Below are positions 57,797 through 64,000 of a stretch of DNA of 64,000 nt, in pieces. The notes beneath the pieces are model-generated. The model was not told the DNA's origin and did no database searches. It saw nothing but the letters and a program-made list of their open reading frames with translations. A program made the translations under genes and the position numbers. The stretch comes from Jidongwangia harbinensis (lineage in GTDB: Bacteria; Actinomycetota; Actinomycetes; Mycobacteriales; Micromonosporaceae), in NCBI RefSeq assembly GCF_020216025.1, contig NZ_JAIWNC010000031.1, positions 1-64,000 on the forward strand, given 5' to 3'. How positions within the stretch are numbered: position 1 is the stretch's first letter; each line of letters begins with the position of its first letter.

Positions 57797-58741
57797 CTAG
57801 AAGAGGGCGCTGGCGAGCGCGCGTCGCGCGCCGGCCACCGCGGGGTCGTCCGGGCCGGCCACGTTGAACAGCGAGAGCAGATGCTTGCGGACGGCGTCGC
57901 GCTCGTCGCCGCTGCTGCGCTTGACCAGGGCCACCAGCCGCGCGTAAGCGTCCTCGGCCTGGCCGCTGAGCACCTCGACGTCCGCGGCGAGCAGCTGCGC
58001 GGCGATGTCGTCGGGCGCCGCGGTGGCCTTGCTCAGTGCCGTGGCGGCGTCCACCCCGGCGACCCGGCGGTACAGCTCGACCTGGGCGAGCCCGGACTCC
58101 GCGGCGTGGTCCTGCGGCGACTCGGCGAGGATCTTCCGGTACGCCACCTCGGCCGCGTCCAGGTCGCCCATCATCAGGGCGTCGTCGGCCGCGTCCAGCC
58201 GCGGGTCCTCGGCCGGCGCCACGGCGACTCCGCCGGCCTTGAGCACCGCGTCGACGTACTGCCGGATCTGCGCCTCGGGCAGCACCCCGGTGAAGCCCTC
58301 GACCAGCTGGCCGCCGACGACCGCGACCACCATCGGAATGCCCTGCACCCGCAGCGCCTGAGCGAGCCGGGGGTTGGCGTCGACGTCGATCTTGCCGAGC
58401 ACCCAGCTGCCGGCGCCCTCGGCGGCGAGCTTCTCCAGGATCGGCGAGAGCTGTTTGCACGGCTCGCACCAGTCGGCCCAGAAGTCCAGGATCACCGGGG
58501 TCGCCAGCGAGCGCTCCAGCACGGTCGACTGGAAGTTCGCCTCGGTGACCTCGATGATCGTCTCCGGGCCGGCGCCCGGAACGCCGGTGGACGGGGCGGC
58601 CGACGGGTTCGACGCGGAGCCGGCCGGCGAGGCCGAGGGGGCTCCGGCGGGCGCGCTCGGCCGGGCCGGGGCCGAGCGCAGCGCGCTGAGGTCGACCGCG
58701 CCGCGGGTGAAGATCGACGGAGTGGTCCTTGGGTCGCTCAT
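57797..58741 (-). CDS. Thioredoxin-TPR fusion, CnoX-like
   Basis: A 314-residue cytoplasmic protein: N-terminal Ala/Ser/Pro-rich stretch (20-57), thioredoxin domain with WCEPC active site (CEPC instead of CGPC, near residue 90), then a TPR-like helical region to the end. This is the CnoX/YbbN layout, where the thioredoxin acts as a chaperone/holdase. ATG follows AGGGAA. M. tuberculosis Rv1324 near fadA4 is a comparable thioredoxin. It is the first gene of the pair with the arginase-fold protein. Confidence 0.87.
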   Translation of the reverse strand: MSDPRTTPSIFTRGAVDLSALRSAPARPSAPAGAPSASPAGSASNPSAAPSTGVPGAGPETIIEVTEANFQSTVLERSLATPVILDFWADWCEPCKQLSPILEKLAAEGAGSWVLGKIDVDANPRLAQALRVQGIPMVVAVVGGQLVEGFTGVLPEAQIRQYVDAVLKAGGVAVAPAEDPRLDAADDALMMGDLDAAEVAYRKILAESPQDHAAESGLAQVELYRRVAGVDAATALSKATAAPDDIAAQLLAADVEVLSGQAEDAYARLVALVKRSSGDERDAVRKHLLSLFNVAGPDDPAVAGARRALASALF

Positions 58742-58822
58742 GGTTCCCTAGTCTCGCACGGTGGTGAGCCGGTTCGCCGCGCCGCCGGGCGAGTGATATC
58801 GGACGTCACAGACCGGCCGCGA

Positions 58823-60490
58823 CTAGAAGCGGGCCGGCTCCCGGTAGATCCCCCACTCCGCCTTCAACGCGTGGCAGATCTCGCCGAGGGTGGCCTCGGC
58901 CCGGGCCGCGTCCAGCATCGCCGGGACCAGGTTCGCGTCGGTGCGCGCCACCTCGACGAGCCGGCGCAGCGCCGCGTCCACCCGTACCCGGTCGCGGTTG
59001 TCCTTGCGCGCGCTCAGCTCGCGCCGCTGTTCCACCTCGACCTCGTGCGACACCCGCAGGATCTGCAGATCCTTGGTGACCGTGCCGGTGTGCGCGTTGA
59101 CGCCGACGATCCGCTTGTCGCCCTTCTCCAGGGCCTGCTGGTAGACGAACGCGGCCTCGGCGATGTGCGCGGTGAACCAGCCGTCCTCGATGCCGCGCAG
59201 GATGCCCGCGGTCATGCTGCCGTCGTGCCCCAGGTCGCGGATCCGGGCGAAGATCTCCTCCGCCTCGGCCTCGATCCGGTCGGTGAGTTCCTCCAGGTAC
59301 CAGGAGCCGCCGAGCGGATCGGCCACGTTGGTCACGCCGGTCTCCTCCATCAGCACCTGCTGGGTACGCAGGGCGATCTCGGCGGACTCGTCGGTGGGCA
59401 GCGCCAGCGTCTCGTCCAGCGCGTTGGTGTGCAGCGAGTTGGTGCCGCCGAGCACCGCGGCCAGCGCCTCGACGGCCGTGCGGACCACGTTGTTCACCGG
59501 CTGCTGGGCGGTCAGCGAGACGCCGGCGGTCTGCGTGTGGAACTTCAGCCACAACGCCTTCTCGCTGGTGGCGCCGTAGTCGTCGCGCAGGTGCCGGGCC
59601 CAGATCCGGCGGGCGGCGCGGAACTTGGCGATCTCCTCGAAGAAGTCGATGTGCGCGTCGAAGAAGAAGCTCAGGCCGGGCGCGAACTGGTTGACGTCCA
59701 GGCCGCGGGCCAGCCCCAGCTCCACGTACCCGAAGCCGTCGGCGAGCGTGTACGCCAGCTCCTGCGCGGCGGTCGAGCCGGCCTCGCGGATGTGGTAGCC
59801 GCTCACCGACAGCGGCTTGTACCGGGGGATCTCGGCGGCGCAGTACTCCATCAGGTCGCCGATCAGGCGCAGGTGCGGTTCGGGCGCGAACAGCCACTCC
59901 TTCTGCGCGATGTACTCCTTGAAGATGTCGGTCTGCAGGGTGCCGTCCAGCTTGCTCAGGTCGGCGCCCTGGCGTTCCGCGGCGACCAGGTACATGCAGA
60001 AGATCGGCACCGCCGGCCCGGAGATCGTCATGCTGGTGGTGACGTCCTGCAGCCGGATGCCGTCGAAGAGCACGTCCATGTCGGCGGCCGAGTCGATCGC
60101 CACGCCGCAGTGACCGACCTCGCCGAGCGACTGCGGCTCGTCCGAGTCGCGGCCCATCAGCGTGGGCATGTCGAACGCCACGGAGAGCCCGCCGCCGCCG
60201 GCGGCCAGGATCATCCGGTAGCGCTCGTTGGTCTGCCGGGCGTTGCCGAAGCCGGCGAACTGCCGGATGGTCCAGGTCCGTCCGCGGTAGCCGGTCGGAT
60301 ACAACCCACGGGTGTACGGGAACTCGCCCGGCCAGCCGATCCGCTCGAAGCCGGGGTGGTCGCCGCGCGGCCCGTAGACCGGGTCGACGCTCGCTCCGGA
60401 CAGCGTGGTGAAGTCGGCGTCCCGGGTGCGCGCGGCGTCGTAGCGCTGCTGCCAGCGCTCGCGACCGGCGGCGATGTCGGCTGCGTCCAT
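58823..60490 (-). CDS. icmA: Isobutyryl-CoA mutase large subunit
   Basis: B12-dependent carbon-skeleton mutase, 555 residues. It lacks the B12-binding domain, which a separate small subunit would supply. The active site has Phe in IRQFAGF (Tyr89 in methylmalonyl-CoA mutase) and Gln in EYIAQKEW (Arg207 there), the F/Q pair known for isobutyryl-CoA mutase. The start is ATG 60490, MDAADIAAGRERW, matching IcmA; TACGAT 6 bases upstream suggests a leaderless mRNA. MeaB follows the usual partnership, lying just upstream. No icmB is present in the window. Confidence 0.9.
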   Translation of the reverse strand: MDAADIAAGRERWQQRYDAARTRDADFTTLSGASVDPVYGPRGDHPGFERIGWPGEFPYTRGLYPTGYRGRTWTIRQFAGFGNARQTNERYRMILAAGGGGLSVAFDMPTLMGRDSDEPQSLGEVGHCGVAIDSAADMDVLFDGIRLQDVTTSMTISGPAVPIFCMYLVAAERQGADLSKLDGTLQTDIFKEYIAQKEWLFAPEPHLRLIGDLMEYCAAEIPRYKPLSVSGYHIREAGSTAAQELAYTLADGFGYVELGLARGLDVNQFAPGLSFFFDAHIDFFEEIAKFRAARRIWARHLRDDYGATSEKALWLKFHTQTAGVSLTAQQPVNNVVRTAVEALAAVLGGTNSLHTNALDETLALPTDESAEIALRTQQVLMEETGVTNVADPLGGSWYLEELTDRIEAEAEEIFARIRDLGHDGSMTAGILRGIEDGWFTAHIAEAAFVYQQALEKGDKRIVGVNAHTGTVTKDLQILRVSHEVEVEQRRELSARKDNRDRVRVDAALRRLVEVARTDANLVPAMLDAARAEATLGEICHALKAEWGIYREPARF

Positions 60491-60547
60491 GGGTGCATCG
60501 TAGGCCACAATCCTGAACGATCGCTAAGGCCGAGGTTACCGGGCCGG

Positions 60548-61501
60548 CTACAGACCTTTGATCAGTTCCTCGGCGGCCGCGTACGGGTCGAGCTCGCCGT
60601 CCGCCACCCGGGCCGCGAGCGCGTCGAGCGCCGTACCCTCGCGCACCGAGCCCAGCCGCGCCCGGAGCGTGCCCAGCGCGATCGCCTCGACCTCGACGGC
60701 GGCCCGCCGCTCGCGCCGCCGCCGCGCCTCGCCGTTGCCGGCCATCCAGGAGCGGTGCTTCCCGATCGCGGCCGCGATGTCGTCGATGCCCTCGTTCCGG
60801 ACCGCGACCGCGCGCACCACCAGCGGGCGCCACTCGTCCGGGCCGCGCTCGCCCAGCGCCAGCATGCCCTGGATGTCGCGGTACGTGGCGTCCGCGCCGG
60901 GCCGGTCCGCCTTGTTCACCACGAAGACGTCGGCGATCTCCAGGATGCCGGCCTTGACCGCCTGGATCGCGTCGCCCATGCCCGGCGCCAGCAGCACCAG
61001 CGTGGTGTCGGCCAGGGACGCGATCTCCACCTCGGCCTGGCCCACGCCGACCGTCTCGACCAGCACCACGTCGCAGCCGGCGCCCTCCAGCACCCGGACC
61101 GCCTGCGGGGTGGCCGCGGCCAGGCCGCCGAGCTGACCGCGACTGGACATGGACCGGATGTAGACGCCCGGGTCCATGGTGTGTTCCTGCATCCGGATCC
61201 GGTCGCCGAGGATCGATCCGCCGGTGAACGGGCTGGACGGGTCGACCGCCAGCACGCCGACCCGGTGGCCGTCCGCGCGCAGCGCCCGGACCAGTTCGTT
61301 GGTGGTGGTCGACTTGCCCACCCCGGGCGCGCCGGTGAGGCCCACCACCTGGGCGTGCCCGGCGTACGGCGCGAGCGCGGCGGCGACCCGGGGCAACTCC
61401 GGCGAGCCGTTCTCCACCAGGCTGATCAGCCGCGCCACCGACCGCGCGTCGCCCTCCCGGGCCCGCGCGACCAGCGTCGGCACGTCCCGCCCGGGCCTCA
61501 T
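60548..61501 (-). CDS. meaB: MeaB/ArgK-type GTPase chaperone of acyl-CoA mutase
   Basis: G3E GTPase of 317 residues that protects or reactivates B12-dependent mutases. Walker A is GAPGVGKSTT, followed by DPSSPFTGGSILGDRIRM, switch-region motif ETVGVGQAE, and NKAD for guanine specificity. ATG lies with GGAAGG about 9 bases upstream, 55 bases after the thiolase stop. It sits directly before icmA, its likely client, as in other actinobacteria. Confidence 0.93.
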   Translation of the reverse strand: MRPGRDVPTLVARAREGDARSVARLISLVENGSPELPRVAAALAPYAGHAQVVGLTGAPGVGKSTTTNELVRALRADGHRVGVLAVDPSSPFTGGSILGDRIRMQEHTMDPGVYIRSMSSRGQLGGLAAATPQAVRVLEGAGCDVVLVETVGVGQAEVEIASLADTTLVLLAPGMGDAIQAVKAGILEIADVFVVNKADRPGADATYRDIQGMLALGERGPDEWRPLVVRAVAVRNEGIDDIAAAIGKHRSWMAGNGEARRRRERRAAVEVEAIALGTLRARLGSVREGTALDALAARVADGELDPYAAAEELIKGL

Positions 61502-61556
61502 GCCGGGCGGCCTTCCGGAGGCGCTCCCGCCCCCGGCTCCGCCGCGGTGCGGTCGC

Positions 61557-62741
61557 TCACGCGGGCGGCACCGTGATGATCAGGGCGTCGCCCTGGCCAC
61601 CGCCGCCGCAGAGTCCGGCCGCGCCGGTCCCGCCGCCGCGGCGCCGCAACTCCAGCGCCAGGGTGAGCACCAGCCGGGCGCCGGACATGCCGATCGGGTG
61701 ACCCAGCGCGATCGCGCCGCCGTTGACGTTGACGATCTCCTCGTCCACCTTCAGGTCGCGCATCGAGTGGATCACCACCTGGGCGAACGCCTCGTTCATC
61801 TCGATCAGGTCGAGGTCCGCCACGGTCCGGCCGGCCTTGCTCAGCGCGTGCCGGATCGCGTTCGCCGGCTGGGCCTGCAGCGAGGTGTCCGGGCCCGCCA
61901 CGTTGCCGTGCGCGACGATTTCGGCGAGCCAGCGGAGACCGAGTTCCTCGGCCCGGGCCCGGCTCATCACCACGACCGCGGCGGCGCCGTCGGAGATCGG
62001 CGAGGCGCTGCCCGCGGTGATGGTGCCGTCCGGGGTGAACGCCGGCCGCAACCGGCTTAGCGACTCCGGCGTGGCGTCCGGGCGCACCCCCTCGTCGGTG
62101 TCGATCACCGGGTCGCCGTCCCGGAGACCGGCCTTGACCGGCACGATCTCCTCGGCGAACCGGCCGGAGCGCTGCGCCGCGGCGGCCCGCTGGTGGCTGA
62201 GCGCGGCGAAGGCGTCCTGTTCGGCCCGGGAGATGCCGAGATCCCGGCCGCTGCGCTCGGTGGAGTCGCCCATCGAGATGCCGTCCCACGGGTCCATCAG
62301 GCCGTCGAACGCGGTGTGGTCGCGGACCAGCACGTCGCCGTACTTGTTGCCCTGGCGGTGGTTCATCAGCAGGTGCGGCGCGTTGGTCATGGACTCCATG
62401 CCGCCGGCCACCACGATGTCGAACTCGCCGGCCCGGATCAGCTGGTCGGCCAGCGCGATCGCGTCGAGACCGGACAGGCAGACCTTGTTGACCGTCACCG
62501 CCGGCGTGGTCATCGGGATGCCGGCCGCCACGGCCGCCTGGCGAGCGGTGATCTGCCCGGCGCCGGCCTGCAGCACCTGGCCCATGATCACGTACTCCAC
62601 CTGGTCCGGGCGGACCCCGCCGCGCTCCAGCGCGGCCGCGATCGCCGTGCCGCCGAGCGCGGTGGCGGGCAGGTTCTTGAGGTTGCCGAGCAGGCGGCCC
62701 ATGGGGGTGCGGGCGCCGCTGACGATCACCGAACTGGTCAC
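61557..62741 (-). CDS. Acetyl-CoA acetyltransferase (thiolase)
   Basis: Biosynthetic-type thiolase of 394 residues making or cleaving acetoacetyl-CoA. Acyl-accepting Cys is in VNKVCLSGLDAI, the His in ALGHPIGMSGAR and the second Cys in LCGGGGQG, so the triad is intact. GTG 62741 begins VTSSVIVSGARTP. It is the first of the leftward group thiolase-meaB-icmA. In M. tuberculosis the divergent neighbour fadA4 and epimerase have the same arrangement. Confidence 0.93.
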   Translation of the reverse strand: MTSSVIVSGARTPMGRLLGNLKNLPATALGGTAIAAALERGGVRPDQVEYVIMGQVLQAGAGQITARQAAVAAGIPMTTPAVTVNKVCLSGLDAIALADQLIRAGEFDIVVAGGMESMTNAPHLLMNHRQGNKYGDVLVRDHTAFDGLMDPWDGISMGDSTERSGRDLGISRAEQDAFAALSHQRAAAAQRSGRFAEEIVPVKAGLRDGDPVIDTDEGVRPDATPESLSRLRPAFTPDGTITAGSASPISDGAAAVVVMSRARAEELGLRWLAEIVAHGNVAGPDTSLQAQPANAIRHALSKAGRTVADLDLIEMNEAFAQVVIHSMRDLKVDEEIVNVNGGAIALGHPIGMSGARLVLTLALELRRRGGGTGAAGLCGGGGQGDALIITVPPA

Positions 62742-62817
62742 AGGGCATCCTGTCTGACGACGTCGGCCGAGGGGGTCGCCCTGGCCGGCTGAACGACGGT
62801 TAGATAAGACTATCCGG

Positions 62818-63276
62818 ATGACTGCCTCCGAACCCACCGGGCCGGGCGTTCTCCCCGCCGTCGAATTGCTCCGCATCGACCACGTCGGTGTCGCGGTACC
62901 CGATCTCGACGCCGCGCTCCAGTTCTATGCCGAGACGTTCGGCATGCACTGCGTGCATCAGGAGACGAACGAGGAGCAGGGGGTACGCGAGGCGATGCTG
63001 GCCGTCGGCCCGGACCCGGACGGACCCCGGCTGCAGGTGCTCGCCCCGGCGTCCCCGGACTCGGCGATCGCCAAGTTCCTCGGCCGCAGCGGCCCGGGGC
63101 TGCAGCAACTCGCGTACACCGTGCGGGACGTGGAGGCCACCGCGGAGGCCCTGCGCGCCCGCGGACTCCGGCTGCTCTACGACACGCCGCGGCGGGGCAC
63201 GGCCGGCTCGCGGATCAACTTCGTGCACCCCAAGGACGCCGGTGGTGTTCTGGTGGAATTGGTGGAGCCTGCCTGA
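62818..63276 (+). CDS. Methylmalonyl-CoA epimerase-like protein
   Basis: VOC-fold enzyme, 152 residues, interconverting 2R/2S methylmalonyl-CoA. The first metal ligand His is in RIDHVGVAV and the final Glu in LVELVEPA. The third usual ligand, the first His of the family GVHHIAF motif, is Gln here (GLQQLAYTV), as I recall in M. tuberculosis Rv1322A. ATG at 62818 has no clear ribosome site and follows an AT-rich stretch. It is divergent from the thiolase gene. Confidence 0.88.
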   Translation: MTASEPTGPGVLPAVELLRIDHVGVAVPDLDAALQFYAETFGMHCVHQETNEEQGVREAMLAVGPDPDGPRLQVLAPASPDSAIAKFLGRSGPGLQQLAYTVRDVEATAEALRARGLRLLYDTPRRGTAGSRINFVHPKDAGGVLVELVEPA

Positions 63277-63554
63277 TTCGTACCTCTTGCGGGTGAAAGA
63301 ACCTGACTGTGCTCTCCCCGACTGGCAGGATCGGGACCATAGAGGACGGCCGAACGGCACGGCCCCGGCGACCGGCTCCAGGTACCCCACTGCACAGCAG
63401 GTGAGCGCGGGACGGGAGCGTGCGCCGGTCGGCCGTGCCCGGTCGCCGAACGGCCGATGCGGCCCACCCGTCGGCAGTTCACGGCTGATCTACGTTGCGA
63501 TTCTGAGGCTTGTCCGGTCTTGCGTGCCCCGGGCGGGTTCGCAAGGATGTCGCA

Positions 63555-64000
63555 ATGCCCCAGCAGCAGGATCAGAATCTGGCGTTCTTTGAGACCGCCA
63601 ACTCACAGCACGACTTCACGGTCGTCCTGCGCGGCTATGACCGCGGACAGGTGGACGCACACCTCGGTCGGCTGATCGCCGCTCTGAACCAGTCCGAGCA
63701 GGCCCGCGCCGAGGCCGAGCAGCGGATGAACGACGCGCAGCGCCGGCTGCGGCAGGCGGAACAACGCCTCAACGCACTCGAGCAGAAACTGGCCGACAGC
63801 AACAAGCTGCTCGAGGAGAACAACCGGCCGACCCTCTCCGGGCTGGGCACCCGGGTGGAGCAGATCCTGCGGCTGGCCGAGGAACAGGCGAACGACCACC
63901 GCAGCGAGGCCAAACGGGAGTCTGAGGGCATTCTCTCCGCGGCCCGCCTCGAGGCCCGGGAGATCACCGACAAGGCCCGCGCCGAGGCCGCCGCGATGAA
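63555..64000 (+). CDS. Scy/FilP-like DivIVA-domain coiled-coil protein, partial
   Basis: The first 148 codons of a gene cut by the window end. The N-terminus has a DivIVA-like domain (DFTVVLRGYDRGQVDAHLGRL) followed by heptad-rich coiled coil (AEQRMNDAQRRLRQAEQRLNALEQKL). This fits the actinobacterial polar-growth scaffolds Scy/FilP, whose genes neighbour the epimerase and thiolase in S. coelicolor. ATG at 63555 has AAGGA about 8 bases upstream. The 278-base gap before it (63277-63554) holds only its putative promoter region; I see nothing else there. Full length is unknown. Confidence 0.85.
   Translation, partial: MPQQQDQNLAFFETANSQHDFTVVLRGYDRGQVDAHLGRLIAALNQSEQARAEAEQRMNDAQRRLRQAEQRLNALEQKLADSNKLLEENNRPTLSGLGTRVEQILRLAEEQANDHRSEAKRESEGILSAARLEAREITDKARAEAAAM

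Noticed and set aside
58823..60490. Methylmalonyl-CoA mutase
   Set aside because: Active-site Phe/Gln pair and lack of a B12 domain indicate isobutyryl-CoA mutase large subunit.

Overview
The window is high-GC actinobacterial DNA, most like Actinoplanes or another Micromonosporaceae. Reasons: very high G+C at third codon positions, many GTG starts, several leaderless-looking starts, soluble chemotaxis-type sensory proteins, and gene order. From memory, the block etfB-etfA / iscS-mnmA-(MetE-like)-ligA / gatC-gatA / gatB matches the Mycobacterium tuberculosis Rv3009c-Rv3029c region. The right end (icmA, meaB, thiolase, epimerase, Scy/FilP-like gene) matches the order around SCO5396-SCO5400 in Streptomyces coelicolor and Rv1322A-Rv1324 in M. 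tuberculosis. It is chromosomal. I see no insertion sequence, prophage, CRISPR array, rRNA or tRNA gene.

Layout. 1-7.2 kb: mannoside uptake and hydrolysis operon (binding lipoprotein, two permeases, GH2 beta-mannosidase) with a divergent LacI-family regulator and a palindromic operator. 7.2-15.8 kb: a membrane GGDEF-EAL protein, an Asp-box beta-propeller plus MoaD-like pair, a small membrane protein, a 2-hydroxyacid dehydrogenase, a PQQ-type sugar dehydrogenase lipoprotein and a membrane metallophosphoesterase. 15.8-29.9 kb: gatB, gatA and gatC split by an inverted M1 peptidase lipoprotein, a second GGDEF-EAL protein, ligA, a membrane-tethered MazF/PemK-like protein, a tandem repeat, then MetE-like, mnmA and iscS. 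29.9-32.9 kb: a class F-type sortase and a DUF4397 surface protein divergent from an ECF sigma/anti-sigma pair. 32.9-46 kb: etfA/etfB, DUF202 proteins, a ThDP enzyme, a membrane-anchored Hsp70-like protein, enoyl-CoA hydratase, a split PAS/MCP pair, ribokinase, an ABC ATPase and a ROK regulator. 46.1-47.9 kb: a three-gene operon ending in a TetR regulator, with two identical-class operators around its promoter. 48-55.3 kb: the 180-kDa-type NAD-glutamate dehydrogenase and a lipoprotein penicillin-binding protein. 55.5-64 kb: an arginase-fold protein with a long acidic repeat tail, a thioredoxin-TPR protein, isobutyryl-CoA mutase large subunit, MeaB, acetyl-CoA acetyltransferase, methylmalonyl-CoA epimerase and the start of a DivIVA/Scy-like coiled-coil gene.

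Functional links. The first locus is a mannoside catabolic unit. mnmA and iscS together give tRNA thiolation, and gatCAB gives Gln-tRNA/Asn-tRNA amidation. icmA, meaB, the thiolase and the epimerase form an acyl-CoA/B12 carbon-rearrangement group. Less well understood modules: the TetR operon, the sigma/sortase/DUF4397 set, the split sensory pair, the propeller-MoaD pair and the acidic-tailed arginase-fold protein. Start codons were chosen from Shine-Dalgarno sequences, family N-termini and promoter spacing.
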